A stretch of DNA of 64,000 bases, taken from positions 1 through 64,000 of the forward strand of contig NZ_FRCL01000005.1 of the NCBI RefSeq assembly GCF_900142885.1, written 5' to 3'. This document shows, one piece after another, positions 36,712 to 45,979 of the stretch (positions within the stretch are counted from its first letter, which is position 1; each line of letters opens with the position of its first letter). Origin of the DNA: Flavobacterium xinjiangense (lineage in GTDB: Bacteria > Bacteroidota > Bacteroidia > Flavobacteriales > Flavobacteriaceae). The notes beneath the pieces were generated by a model. That model did not search any database. It was not told the DNA's origin and saw only the letters and a program-made list of their open reading frames with translations. A program made the translations under genes and the position numbers.

Positions 36712-37485
36712 ATGATACCGTTGAAGATATATTTTTTAGGCACAGGAACATCACAAGGAATACCTGTTATTGGGAGCAATCATTCGGTATGTAAAAGTAC
36801 TGATATTAAGGATAAAAGGTTAAGGGTTTCCGTTTGGATCTCTTGGGGCGATCATTCTTTCGTAATCGATTGCGGACCTGATTTCAGACAACAAATGCTT
36901 TCGTCAAACTGCCAGAAAGTAGACGGAATCCTATTTACTCATGAACATGCAGACCATACTGCAGGTTTAGATGATATTCGCCCATTTAATTTTAAGCAAG
37001 GCGAGATACCTATTTATGCACATCAGAGAGTAATTGAAAACCTAAAAAAAAGGTTTGATTATATTTTTGAAACCAAAAATAGATATCCCGGTGCACCTTC
37101 CGTGAAAACGATTGAAGTAGTCAACAACCATCCATTTTCTATTGGCGATAAAAAAGCAATTCCTGTCAATGTGATGCATGGAGATCTTCAGGTTTTTGGA
37201 TATCGAATTGATGATTTTGCTTATTTGACAGATGTGAAAACAGTTGAAGAAAGTGAAATCCAAAAACTAAAAGGTTTAAAAGTTTTGGTTGTAAATGCTT
37301 TACGGGAAGAACCACATAATACACATTTCAATTTGCAGGAAGCCTTAGATTTTATTGCTTTGGTTCAACCACAAAAAACGTATATCACTCATATTAGCCA
37401 TATTCTTGGGTTTCATGAAGATGTGCAAAAAAAACTGCCTGAAAACGTTTTTTTGGCGTACGATAATTTACAAATTACAATTTAA
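36712..37485 (+). CDS. MBL-fold metallo-hydrolase (PhnP-like), 257 aa
   Basis: Metallo-beta-lactamase fold. The HxHxDH metal motif is seen as THEHADHTAGLDDIRPF near residues 75-90. The GTGTSQGIPVIG start and DCGPDFRQQM are shared with PhnP/phosphodiesterase-like members that hydrolyse cyclic phosphate or related esters. Further ligands are probably in VMHGDLQVFGYRI and HISHILGFHED. The start ATG agrees with conservation. It is followed after 11 bases by a small membrane protein gene. Confidence 0.88.
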   Translation: MIPLKIYFLGTGTSQGIPVIGSNHSVCKSTDIKDKRLRVSVWISWGDHSFVIDCGPDFRQQMLSSNCQKVDGILFTHEHADHTAGLDDIRPFNFKQGEIPIYAHQRVIENLKKRFDYIFETKNRYPGAPSVKTIEVVNNHPFSIGDKKAIPVNVMHGDLQVFGYRIDDFAYLTDVKTVEESEIQKLKGLKVLVVNALREEPHNTHFNLQEALDFIALVQPQKTYITHISHILGFHEDVQKKLPENVFLAYDNLQITI

Positions 37486-37496
37486 TACCAATCAAA

Positions 37497-37997
37497 ATGA
37501 AAAGATCATTAATGCTCTATCTTATAATTCTTATTATCCTCATGAATATCTATACGTATATGTTTCTCAGTAAGGAAGTAGCTTTCGAACAGGATAGATT
37601 TACAAAAGTCACTACAAAGTTAAAAGACAGTTTGAAATCAGTTACCAATAAATTGGTTGATGCGAACTATTTCTCTTTGGCAAAAAATGAAAATGCTCAA
37701 AATTATTTTGATTCGGGAAGCGGTGAAAAAACGATTCAATATGAAAAATTAATTCCAGTTGTAACGGAGAAATTACTGGACTATAATTCAAATCCAAAAG
37801 GGAATCCTTATACCGGTCAAGATCAAATTGGGGCTAATAAATTTATTATCAATAAAGTTAGAATTCTAAATCACCGATGGATTATTGCTGATTTTAGTGA
37901 TGGAGACATCTGGGGAGAAGTTTTATTGAAATACTTTGTCAATGATGATGAAAGTATTGCTTTTGAAGTAAACCAGTCGTTGTTGTATCAAAAGTAA
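37497..37997 (+). CDS. Single-pass membrane protein of unknown function, 166 aa
   Basis: N-terminal membrane helix (LMLYLIILIILMNIYTYMF, residues 4-22), then a short coiled coil (FTKVTTKLKDSLKSVTNKL) and a periplasmic or cytoplasmic domain with YFSLAKNENAQNYFDSG and WIIADFSDGDIWGEVLLKYF. I recall similar flavobacterial proteins labelled hydrolase, but no hydrolase motif is visible. It is 11 bases after the MBL gene, so probably in the same transcript. Confidence 0.75.
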   Translation: MKRSLMLYLIILIILMNIYTYMFLSKEVAFEQDRFTKVTTKLKDSLKSVTNKLVDANYFSLAKNENAQNYFDSGSGEKTIQYEKLIPVVTEKLLDYNSNPKGNPYTGQDQIGANKFIINKVRILNHRWIIADFSDGDIWGEVLLKYFVNDDESIAFEVNQSLLYQK

Positions 37998-38011
37998 ATC
38001 TAGTATTCCGT

Positions 38012-38049
38012 TGCAGTTTTCAGTATTCAAAAATTCCGAAAACTGCAAT
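38012..38049. terminator. Possible bidirectional terminator
   Basis: TTGCAGTTTTC (38012-38022) pairs with GAAAACTGCAA (38039-38049), 11 bp, between two convergent genes. No T run on either side, so efficiency is uncertain. Confidence 0.55.
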
Positions 38050-38062
38050 TCAATACTGAATG

Positions 38063-38710
38063 CTAATTTTCGAGCAACCAATTTTTAAAGTCATAAAAAT
38101 TTTGTGGTGCTACGCCATGACCTACAGGATATTCCTTATAGGTAGAATTTATACCTAGTTTTTCCAAAAAGGGTTTTGTTTTTCGAGCCCATTCTACTGG
38201 AATAACCTGATCAGCCGTTCCATGTGAATGAAATATTTTTAGTTTTGAAAGATCATTTCGCAAGTAATTTTCTTCTAAGATAGGTTCACTTACATAACCG
38301 CTTAAAGCAACTACTCTTTGTACTTTATCAGGATGTGATAAAGCTATTGCATAACTTAAAATCGAACCTTGGCTGAAGCCAACCAAAGTAACGTTTTTAG
38401 AATCTATTGGATAGGTTTGAATTAATTCATCAATAAATTGAGCGATTAAATCTCTTGAAATTTTTGCCTGTTCATGATCTGAAAATTTATTTTCATCAGC
38501 ATCAAAATTGATGGCGTACCAAGCATAAGCGCCATATTGCATGTTATACGGAGCTCTCGCTGAAACGATATAATATTCATCTGGAAGTTCAGTTACAAAT
38601 GAAAATAAATCTTCTTCATTGCTGCCGTAACCGTGAAGTAAAAGCAAAAGAGGGTTTTTGTCTAATTTTATTTTTGGTTCCCTAACCAAATATTCAAGTG
38701 ATAACTTCAT
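38063..38710 (-). CDS. Alpha/beta hydrolase, phospholipase/carboxylesterase family, 215 aa
   Basis: Serine hydrolase with the nucleophile elbow GFSQGS (near residue 113), oxyanion region LLLLHGYGSNEEDLF, acid in HGTADQVIP and catalytic His in YPVGHGVAP. The lid-less length of about 215 aa fits the YpfH/acyl-protein thioesterase-like group. Soluble. It lies 4 bases after the stop of the upstream small membrane protein gene at 38715, and with the pyrC-like gene forms a run of closely packed leftward genes. Confidence 0.9.
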   Translation of the reverse strand: MKLSLEYLVREPKIKLDKNPLLLLLHGYGSNEEDLFSFVTELPDEYYIVSARAPYNMQYGAYAWYAINFDADENKFSDHEQAKISRDLIAQFIDELIQTYPIDSKNVTLVGFSQGSILSYAIALSHPDKVQRVVALSGYVSEPILEENYLRNDLSKLKIFHSHGTADQVIPVEWARKTKPFLEKLGINSTYKEYPVGHGVAPQNFYDFKNWLLEN

Positions 38711-38714
38711 TAGA

Positions 38715-39041
38715 TTATGATATGTTTGAAAACCATTTTTGAAAATAAGTGCCTAATAATGGCATAGGTTTTGTTTCTCCTTTTATAGCACTAAAAATTC
38801 CATATGACCATAAAACAGAAACGAAAATCCACATAGGAGCAGAAATCAGTAAACTGTCAAAATTGCTGATAATCAATCCTAATGAGATAAATGTTAGTGT
38901 AATTCCTAATCCTTGACGAATATGAAAAGAAGCAAAAGTGTTTTTATCGTCTGAGTTCATTGACATTGCTATGAAAACACCAATGCCTAAAATATAACTT
39001 GTTATGGCTGCGGTTTTTCCTGCCTCGATAGTGTTGTTCAT
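38715..39041 (-). CDS. Small multipass membrane protein (DUF4870/Tic20-like), 108 aa
   Basis: Three to four membrane helices: KTAAITSYILGIGVFIAMSM, IRQGLGITLTFISLGLII, APMWIFVSVLWSYGIFSAI. The FASFHIRQGLGI loop is characteristic of DUF4870-like small membrane proteins, in which the order helix-FHxRQ-helix recurs. Function unknown; sometimes named import component by similarity to Tic20. It lies 4 bases from each neighbour, suggesting an operon. Confidence 0.75.
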   Translation of the reverse strand: MNNTIEAGKTAAITSYILGIGVFIAMSMNSDDKNTFASFHIRQGLGITLTFISLGLIISNFDSLLISAPMWIFVSVLWSYGIFSAIKGETKPMPLLGTYFQKWFSNIS

Positions 39042-39045
39042 TTTT

Positions 39046-40299
39046 TTATGCTAAAATTATTTTTCTTTGATTCACAATTCCGTAGACTTTTCCTTTGATT
39101 TCCATTCCAAGAAAAGCAGAATTTTTAGATTTTGATAAGATGTTTGATTTGGTAAAAATACTTTTCGTTTCCGGATTGAATAAAGTTAGATTCGCTTTTA
39201 ACCCTTCGTCGATGGAGTTACTATCTATACTGAAAACAGCTTTTCCTGCAGTCAATTTTTCGATTATAGTTTCTAATGGAATAACCGTCATCAAAGCACC
39301 AAATGCGCTTTCTAAACCAATTGTTCCATTTTTGGCGGTGTCAAATTCCATTTTTTTATGCTCAATATCTATCGGATTATGGTCTGAAGTGATCATGTCA
39401 ATCGTTCCGTCTTTTATTCCTTTTAGTAATGCCTTTCTATCCGTTTCTGTTCGTAAAGGTGGCGAAACCTTGTATCTGGTATCGAATCCTTCTAATGTTG
39501 AATCGGTTAAAACCAAATGATGCACAGCAACACTACAGGTTACATTCAATCCTTTGGCTTTAGCTTCTTTGATTAATTGCATTGATTTTGCAGTTGAAAT
39601 GGTTGGGATATGTAATTTTCCTCCGGTATATTCCAGTAGAAACAGATTTCTTGCGATTTGTAATTCTTCGGCAAGATTCGGAATTCCTTTTAGCCCTAAT
39701 TGGGTAGAAACAATACCTTCGTTAGCGACACCATTTCCTTTTATTTTTTCATCCTGAGCAAATGCAATCACCAGTCCATCAAAATCCTGCACATATTGCA
39801 ACGCTATTTTAAGCAAGTTTGCATTATCCAGGCTTCTGTTGTAATCTCCAAAAGCTATAGCGCCCGCTTTCTTCATATCATACAATTCCGCCATATCTTT
39901 TCCTTCACTTTCTTTTGTCAAAGCGCCAATAGGGAAAAGTTGTGTAGCAAATCCATGCGCTTTGTTCAATACAAAATTGACTTGCGATTGATTGTCAATA
40001 ATAGGGAAGGAGTTCGGTTGTAATGCAATTGCGGTAAAACCACTTTTTGAAGCGGTGTTAAGTCCGTTTTCAATTGTTTCTCGGTCTTCGTAACCTGGTT
40101 CCCCAAATGAAACGCTGCTGTCAAACCAACCTTGTGAAACATGCAAATTATCGAGTTTTATCTCGTCGGCATTTTCTGAATTTGGAAGAGATTTTCCAAT
40201 TTTTTTTATAAAACCATCAACAATTAAAATATCTAAAGTCTGGTTATGAAAAGGACTTTTTGAATCAATAATTTTGGCGCCTCTGATGATTATTTTCAT
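39046..40299 (-). CDS. Dihydroorotase-like protein without the HxH metal site, 417 aa
   Basis: Amidohydrolase-superfamily protein of the dihydroorotase type. The HxH pair that follows the first strand in active enzymes is replaced: the segment reads GWFDSSVSFGEPGYED, with Ser62 and Ser64. Other ligand regions remain partly (KLHIPTIST, VAVHHLVLTDS, MITSDHNPIDIEHKK). Active dihydroorotases have HVHFREPG at this place. Thus the protein is probably non-catalytic, like the PyrC-prime partners of aspartate transcarbamoylase in other bacteria, and another PyrC should exist in the genome. The genome-level claim is inference. Confidence 0.85.
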   Translation of the reverse strand: MKIIIRGAKIIDSKSPFHNQTLDILIVDGFIKKIGKSLPNSENADEIKLDNLHVSQGWFDSSVSFGEPGYEDRETIENGLNTASKSGFTAIALQPNSFPIIDNQSQVNFVLNKAHGFATQLFPIGALTKESEGKDMAELYDMKKAGAIAFGDYNRSLDNANLLKIALQYVQDFDGLVIAFAQDEKIKGNGVANEGIVSTQLGLKGIPNLAEELQIARNLFLLEYTGGKLHIPTISTAKSMQLIKEAKAKGLNVTCSVAVHHLVLTDSTLEGFDTRYKVSPPLRTETDRKALLKGIKDGTIDMITSDHNPIDIEHKKMEFDTAKNGTIGLESAFGALMTVIPLETIIEKLTAGKAVFSIDSNSIDEGLKANLTLFNPETKSIFTKSNILSKSKNSAFLGMEIKGKVYGIVNQRKIILA

Positions 40300-40329
40300 A
40301 GGTATTTTTTAATTATTTGAACTTCGTTT

Positions 40330-42258
40330 TTATTTCACGAATCTTATAATTGCCATTTCAGTCAGTAGAAATAACAGCGCAAAGATAACAAACCATTTCC
40401 AAATTTGATTATCGGTTTTGTTAGTTTGTAAAGTGTCAAAAAATGTTGAAGTCGAATCTATTATTTTATAGTTAGAAAGTAGGTTTTCATTGGCCGCAGC
40501 CAAATTGCTTTCGGTTCTATTGTAGTTGAAACTGATGTTTTCCACCCACTCTTTTTTGTTATATATTTCAAAGTTTCCAGCTTGTTCTGGATAATCATTG
40601 AAATTCATTTTGATCTTATTATTGAGAATTTGTTGAACAGGAATAAATTGTTCTTCGGCACCTTTTACGGTTAAAATATCGTCTTTGTTTAATGAAGCGG
40701 CTGTTAAATGAGGATTGTTATTTCCTATAGTTAAAGCATTTATGCTGTTGTTTTGATTGTTTACTGCCATTTTGTAAAAAGTAGGCACAATTAGTGGCGA
40801 TTGCTGGAAATTTGAATTTGTAGTATTAATTGGTGCCGAAAACACATAAACGGATGAAACAGGATTCTGTATTGCTGTCAAGAAAATACTTTGGTCTTCA
40901 TAAGATAATGCGGCAGGACTCGAAGTGGATAGTACAAACGAATTTTTTGTTTTTGGATATTGAAAATTGTTTATCTTATTCTCAAAAACGGAGTTGAATA
41001 ATGGATGGCTGAAATTAATTTTAGTAATCAATTTTTCTTTGTTTTCTAATGAATTGAATTTTACGTTACCAAAATTCATCAAAAATGCATTCATATTTGC
41101 ACTTGTAGATACAGCCGAAGGAATTACAATTAGACTGCCTCCTTTTTCTACAAATGATTTTAATGTTGTTTGCAATGCTTGAGGAATTTCATCGAGTTCA
41201 TTTAAAACAATGGCATCTTGATCTTGCAGTTTATTGTAATCCAATGAGCCAATAGTAAAATTGTTATAAACGAATTCATTATTGGTATATATTCTGGATA
41301 AAAAATTACTTTTTTCGGCTTCGCCAATACTTATCACGTTAATTTTTTCTGTTTTAGAAATGCTAAAATAATAGGTGTTGTCATACGCTAAACCGTTGTC
41401 AACTATGGAAACATAACCATGAAAAATTTGTTTGGGTATTGTGAAAAGGATAGTTTTTTTCTTCGTTTCAAAGTTTACTGTGGTTTTTGCAACGAGTTTA
41501 TTTTGATTGTATAATGCAATTGGAATAGCATTAATATTTTCGCCATAAGCCTTTAATTCAATGCTGATTTCATAAAAATCATCCGATGCTCCCTTGATGA
41601 AAACACTATCGATGGAAACATTATTTTTTTGCTCCGCTTTCGGAATTATAAATTTCAGAGAGTTTATTGCATCACTACTTTTAAGTTGTTTTTGATTTAA
41701 ACCAATAGCATCCGTAATTATCACAACATCTTTTTTGAAAGCTGATTTACGCGCTTTTAACTGTGCCATTATATTATCTAATTGGAACGGTATGGCACTG
41801 TATTTAAGATTCTGTAAGCTATTTCGAATCGATTTTATATCACTGTTCCAGTAATTTTCGGAATTGGTAAGTAAAGAAAAATGTAAGTTCTCAGGTGTTT
41901 CTTCCAGTAGTTCCTGAACGGCCCGTTTTAGCAATTCTCCTTTTTTTCCTTTGGCTTGCATGCTAAAGGAATTGTCCAGAATAATATACATTTCATTGGT
42001 AGAATTTTCTTTTTCTATCGCTTTGAATGTTGGTTGTGCAAAAGCAATTATAATACAAGTCATCAATAATAAACGAGTAGCTAGAAGCAACCATTTTTTT
42101 ATTTTGGAGCTTTTTCGGGTTTGTATGGAGAGTTCTTTTAAGAAACGAACATTGGTGAAATATTCTTTTTTGAAACGACGTAATTGAAATAAATGAACCA
42201 AAATTGGTACAATCAATAGCAATAGAAAGTATAAAATTTCAGGATTTTTAAAATACAT
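40330..42258 (-). CDS. BatA-type aerotolerance N-terminal/VWA membrane protein, 642 aa
   Basis: N-terminal BatA domain (FKNPEILYFLLLLIVPILVHLF, then FFTNVRFLKELSIQTRK-like segment and a second helix), then a von Willebrand A region with MIDAS-like DNSFSM at about residue 95-100. A long periplasmic part and a last membrane helix (IWKWFVIFALLFLLTEMAII) follow. Bacteroidota homologues form part of the Bat or gliding-related neighbourhoods; the exact role is unknown. The gene reads toward the pyrC-like gene with 30 bases between. Upstream, 42259-42441 has no gene. Confidence 0.82.
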   Translation of the reverse strand: MYFKNPEILYFLLLLIVPILVHLFQLRRFKKEYFTNVRFLKELSIQTRKSSKIKKWLLLATRLLLMTCIIIAFAQPTFKAIEKENSTNEMYIILDNSFSMQAKGKKGELLKRAVQELLEETPENLHFSLLTNSENYWNSDIKSIRNSLQNLKYSAIPFQLDNIMAQLKARKSAFKKDVVIITDAIGLNQKQLKSSDAINSLKFIIPKAEQKNNVSIDSVFIKGASDDFYEISIELKAYGENINAIPIALYNQNKLVAKTTVNFETKKKTILFTIPKQIFHGYVSIVDNGLAYDNTYYFSISKTEKINVISIGEAEKSNFLSRIYTNNEFVYNNFTIGSLDYNKLQDQDAIVLNELDEIPQALQTTLKSFVEKGGSLIVIPSAVSTSANMNAFLMNFGNVKFNSLENKEKLITKINFSHPLFNSVFENKINNFQYPKTKNSFVLSTSSPAALSYEDQSIFLTAIQNPVSSVYVFSAPINTTNSNFQQSPLIVPTFYKMAVNNQNNSINALTIGNNNPHLTAASLNKDDILTVKGAEEQFIPVQQILNNKIKMNFNDYPEQAGNFEIYNKKEWVENISFNYNRTESNLAAANENLLSNYKIIDSTSTFFDTLQTNKTDNQIWKWFVIFALLFLLTEMAIIRFVK

Positions 42259-42441
42259 TCTGATGTTGAGTTTATCAAAGATAGTATTTTGTATTCAATT
42301 TTCGGATTTTGGATTTCAGATTTTGATGGAATTTAGATTATATTAGCATAATAGATTTGACAATTATTAAACAGGTTATTCTAATTTGAGTCAATAAGGA
42401 TAATTTTGAGGATCTAGGACCAGCGGAGGAGCAGAAATAAA

Positions 42442-42462
42442 ATGAATATTGAAAAATTATGA
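42442..42462 (+). promoter_or_regulatory. Coupled six-codon mini-ORF before the Bro-N gene
   Basis: ATG at 42442 opens a frame encoding MNIEKL that stops at TGA 42460-42462, overlapping the Bro-N ATG (42459-42461) as ATGA. A GGAGGA sequence at 42425-42430 is well spaced for this first ATG. It looks like a translational-coupling leader. A TAGATTTG box at 42352-42359 is a possible promoter. Confidence 0.5.
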
Positions 42463-43289
42463 CTAAAGAAACTGCATTACAACTATTTGAACAAAAGCAA
42501 GTTCGTTCTTTGTGGAATGACGATGATGAAAAATGGTATTTTTCAATTGTTGATGTTGTGGCAGCATTGACAGATTCTATAAATCCTACTGATTATTTAA
42601 AGAAAATCAGAAAAAGGGACGTCGAGTTAGGAAGCTACATAGGGACAAATTGTCCCCAGATAACTATGTTAACCAATGGCAAAAAACGGAAAACATTAGC
42701 TGGAAGCACTAAAGATATTTTTAGAATCATCCAATCTATACCTTCGCCAAAAGCAGAACCTTTCAAACTTTGGTTAGCTCAAGTAGGAAGCGAACGATTA
42801 GACGAAATACAGGATCCAGAAATAGGAATTGACAGGGCTTTGCAACATTATTTACAATTAGGTTATTCTGAAAATTGGATTAATCAGCGTTTAAAAAGTA
42901 TTGAAATTCGCAAAGAACTTACCGATGAATGGAAAAGCAAAGGATTAAAGGAAGGAGCTCAATTTGCCATATTAACTGATATTATTACCAAGGCTTGGTC
43001 TGAAAAAACAACGAAGGAATATAAGGTTTTGAAAGGGTTGAAAAAAGAAAATCTTCGGGATAATATGACCAATACGGAATTAATCTTGAATATGTTAGCC
43101 GAAGCTTCCACCAAAGATATTTCGCAGGCCGTAAATCCAAAGAATTTTAAGGAAAGCCAAAAAGTAGCGCAACAAGGCGGAAATGTTGCCAAAGTTGCCT
43201 TGAAAGAATTAGAAGCTAAAACAGGTAGGAAAGTGGTTACTAGCATTTCTGCAAAAGCACTTTTAGAAAATAATAAAAAGGAAGAATAA
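42459..43289 (+). CDS. Bro-N/DinD-like domain protein, 276 aa
   Basis: N-terminal Bro-N domain (VRSLWNDDDEKWYFSIVDVVAALTDS at about 16-41, then a TDYLKKIRKRDVELGSYI helix and GSTKDIFRIIQSIPSPKAEPFKLWLAQVG), a DNA-binding fold known from phage and baculovirus BRO proteins. The C-terminal half is helical and resembles DinD, the DNA-damage-inducible protein (YKVLKGLKKENLRDNMTNTELILNMLAEAST). An accessory gene placed between chromosomal genes, without integrase or phage neighbours. A strong GGAGGA and a mini-ORF precede it, unusual for this organism group. Function unknown; DNA damage or phage response is a guess. Confidence 0.85.
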   Translation: MTKETALQLFEQKQVRSLWNDDDEKWYFSIVDVVAALTDSINPTDYLKKIRKRDVELGSYIGTNCPQITMLTNGKKRKTLAGSTKDIFRIIQSIPSPKAEPFKLWLAQVGSERLDEIQDPEIGIDRALQHYLQLGYSENWINQRLKSIEIRKELTDEWKSKGLKEGAQFAILTDIITKAWSEKTTKEYKVLKGLKKENLRDNMTNTELILNMLAEASTKDISQAVNPKNFKESQKVAQQGGNVAKVALKELEAKTGRKVVTSISAKALLENNKKEE

Positions 43290-43327
43290 TTACTTTTACC
43301 GAAATTAACTCTACAAACAATTAAATT

Positions 43328-44440
43328 ATGAAAAAAATATATACGATTCTTCTTTCTATTTTCACTTTAGTAACAATACAAGCCCAAAAAAATAAACACA
43401 ATTTACTTATTGGAACCTACACAAAAAGTTGCGAAAGTAAAGGAATATATGTTTATGATTTTGATTCAAATACAGGAAATTTAAATTTCAAGAATGCTAC
43501 TGCAAATGTTGTAAATCCAAGTTATTTAACCGTTTCGAAGGATAATAACTATGTTTATTCCGTAAATGAAAACGGCGCCGAAAGTACAGTGAGCTCTTTT
43601 GGTTATAATCCGTCCAGCGGAAAATTGAACTTGATCAATAAGCAAAGTTCAAAAGGAGCTGATCCTTGTTATATTATCAATGACGAAAAAAATGTAATTG
43701 TCGCTAATTATTCGGGTGGGAATATTGCTGTTTTCGAAAAAAATCCTAACGGAAGTATTACAGAAGCGAAACAGGTAATACAACATTATGGAAAAGGAAC
43801 AAACGCCAAAAGGCAAGAAGGACCTCATGTACACATGGTTCATTTCTCTCCAGATAAAAAGTTTATTTTATCCAATGATTTAGGGAATGACAAAGTGTAT
43901 TTGTATGAATACAATCCGAATTCTGCAGATGAGATATTGAAAATTAAAGATAGTATTTCAGTTAATTCGGGTAGCGGTCCAAGACATTTGACTTTTAGCA
44001 AAGACGGAAGATTTGTTTACTTATTGCAGGAATTAGACGGCGCGTTAACAGTTTTTAGCTACTCTAATGGTGTGCTGAAAAAAATTGATGAAACGACAAT
44101 TTTAGCAAAAGATTTCAAAGGAACTTTCAGCTCAGCAGATATTCATATTTCACCTGACGGAAAATTTTTATACGCAACAAATAGAGGGGAAGCAAATAAC
44201 ATTTCAATTTTTAAAATTCTAAAAAACGGAAAATTACTGTCGAAAGGACAAACAAGTACTTTAGGAAAAGGACCTAGAAATTTCACGATTGATCCTTCTG
44301 GAAAATTTCTTTTAGTAGCGCATCAATACACGAATGATGTGGTTATTTTTAAAAGAAATAAAACTACTGGAGCACTTGCAGATACTGGAAAAAGAATTAA
44401 TCTATGTTCACCGGTTTGTTTGGTTTTTACAAAAAATTAA
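43328..44440 (+). CDS. Lactonase family (6-phosphogluconolactonase-like) beta-propeller, 370 aa
   Basis: Seven-bladed propeller of the Pgl/YbhE lactonase family. A signal peptide is likely (IYTILLSIFTLVTIQAQ), so it is exported. Typical phrases: LLIGTYTKSCESKGIYVYDFD, VNPSYLTVSKDNNYVYSVNE, EGPHVHMVHFSPDKKFILSNDLG, GPRHLTFSKDGRFVYLLQE, GPRNFTIDPSGKFLLVAHQ. Cytoplasmic YbhE acts in the pentose phosphate pathway; the exported copies have unclear substrates. It lies 38 bases after the Bro-N gene and ends before a strong terminator. Confidence 0.85.
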   Translation: MKKIYTILLSIFTLVTIQAQKNKHNLLIGTYTKSCESKGIYVYDFDSNTGNLNFKNATANVVNPSYLTVSKDNNYVYSVNENGAESTVSSFGYNPSSGKLNLINKQSSKGADPCYIINDEKNVIVANYSGGNIAVFEKNPNGSITEAKQVIQHYGKGTNAKRQEGPHVHMVHFSPDKKFILSNDLGNDKVYLYEYNPNSADEILKIKDSISVNSGSGPRHLTFSKDGRFVYLLQELDGALTVFSYSNGVLKKIDETTILAKDFKGTFSSADIHISPDGKFLYATNRGEANNISIFKILKNGKLLSKGQTSTLGKGPRNFTIDPSGKFLLVAHQYTNDVVIFKRNKTTGALADTGKRINLCSPVCLVFTKN

Positions 44441-44456
44441 AGCTTTACAACTCAAT

Positions 44457-44494
44457 AAAAAAGGCTAAAAATGGTTGTCATTTTTAGCCTTTTT
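44457..44494. terminator. Bidirectional intrinsic terminator
   Basis: AGGCTAAAAATG pairs with CATTTTTAGCCT around GTTGT, flanked by A and T runs. It serves the lactonase gene and the convergent helicase gene. Confidence 0.92.
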
Positions 44495-44500
44495 CTTTTA

Positions 44501-45853
44501 TTATTTATTCTTGTCTTTTCTCTTTTTGTCTCTGGTTTTTAGCATATTTCTATTAACTGAGCCGTGTGTTTTCTTCTTGGTTACACCTGGTCCACCCAAA
44601 TTGACTTTCTTGTTCTTTTTACTTTTCTCTTGAAAAGCACCGTCTCCGTCAAGTTTTTGTTTTTTCATCATGAACTTAATCGGTTGTCTGTCTTTTTCAG
44701 GTTCGATTAATTTAGAGGAAACTTCAACGGTTTCAGGGAAAGTTTCGATTGCTAACTCCATGTTCATTAACACTTCAATCTCCACTTTAGATTCTTCTTC
44801 GCGAGGTGCGATAAGACTGATTGCAGTTCCTTTTGCATCGGCACGACCGGTTCTACCAATTCGGTGCATATACAATTCAGGCATTTCAGGCATTTCAAAA
44901 TTGACAACATGGGTGATATTGGAAATATCCAAACCTCTCGCCATAATATCAGTAGTGATCAAACCACGTAAATTTCCTTCTTGGAATGAAGCCATCGTAC
45001 TCAAACGATAATTTTGAGATTTATTTGAGTGAATTACTCCAAATTCTCCTTCAAAATCTTCCTCGATTCTTTCGTGAACCATATCTGAAATCTTCTTGTT
45101 ATTCACAAATACCAAAACACGACTCATGTCTTCATTGTTTTGCAATAAATGTTTTAGAAGGTTTATTTTAGTATTAAAGTTAGGAACTTGATAACTGATT
45201 TGCTTAATGTTTTCCAATGGAGTTCCCGATGCTGACAAGGTAACTTCTTCCGGATAATCGAAATAGTCATTCAAAATAGCATCTACTTCATCTGTCATCG
45301 TTGCCGAAAATAAGATGTTTTGACGTTTTTTAGGCATCATAGCTAAAATAGATGTTAGTTGGGTACGGAAACCTAAATTAAGCATCTCATCAAACTCATC
45401 GATTACCAATTTTTGCATTTCTTCAAAACGAATCACATTATCCAGCGTTAAATCCATAATTCTCCCTGGAGTTCCCACTAGTATGTCGCAACCTTGATAA
45501 ACGGTTGTTTTTTGGGTGTTAATATTGACACCTCCAAAAATACCAACGGTACGAACCGACATATATTTTGTCAGTTTTTCTACCTCTTCCACTACCTGTA
45601 CTACAAGTTCACGCGTTGGAACCAGAATTACAATTTTAGGAGTATGACCCGGAGTAAATTTATATAATTTCAATAAAGGCAATAGATATGCAAACGTTTT
45701 ACCTGTACCCGTCTGAGCAATACCCATCATATCTCTTCCTGACATTATCACAGAAAAAGTTTTTTCCTGAATAGGAGTAGGTGTTGTAAATCCTAAATCG
45801 TCTATTGCTTTTTGTACGGATTTAGGAAGATTGAATTGTTCGAAAGTGGTCAT
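44501..45853 (-). CDS. DEAD/DEAH-box ATP-dependent RNA helicase, 450 aa
   Basis: RhlE/DeaD-type RNA helicase. Q motif TPTPIQEKTF, Walker A MGIAQTGTGKTF, motif Ia PTRELVVQVVEE, Walker B variant VIDEFDEM (DEFD rather than DEAD), SAT in LFSATM, and HRIGRTGRADAKG. The C-terminal tail is lysine-rich (KKNKKVNLGGPGVTKKK), as in cold-adaptation helicases. Length is standard. It lies 7 bases from the terminator on the shared side. The gene-free stretch 45854-46191 upstream holds the MITE-like element. Confidence 0.93.
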   Translation of the reverse strand: MTTFEQFNLPKSVQKAIDDLGFTTPTPIQEKTFSVIMSGRDMMGIAQTGTGKTFAYLLPLLKLYKFTPGHTPKIVILVPTRELVVQVVEEVEKLTKYMSVRTVGIFGGVNINTQKTTVYQGCDILVGTPGRIMDLTLDNVIRFEEMQKLVIDEFDEMLNLGFRTQLTSILAMMPKKRQNILFSATMTDEVDAILNDYFDYPEEVTLSASGTPLENIKQISYQVPNFNTKINLLKHLLQNNEDMSRVLVFVNNKKISDMVHERIEEDFEGEFGVIHSNKSQNYRLSTMASFQEGNLRGLITTDIMARGLDISNITHVVNFEMPEMPELYMHRIGRTGRADAKGTAISLIAPREEESKVEIEVLMNMELAIETFPETVEVSSKLIEPEKDRQPIKFMMKKQKLDGDGAFQEKSKKNKKVNLGGPGVTKKKTHGSVNRNMLKTRDKKRKDKNK

Positions 45854-45979
45854 AAAACGTAAATTTTGTGCAAAGGTAGTCTTTTTGAATGTAATGACAG
45901 AATAAGATTTTAAACTAATGATTTATAGTAATTTACGATGTATGTTTTGTATTTAAGTTGATGATTTAATTGCTCATAC

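Noticed and set aside
39095..39520. Rightward ORF of 141 aa
   Set aside because: Antisense shadow of the dihydroorotase-like gene.
42459..43289. Prophage remnant around the Bro-N gene
   Set aside because: No integrase, structural or lysis gene nearby and no att-like repeats; both neighbours are ordinary chromosomal genes.
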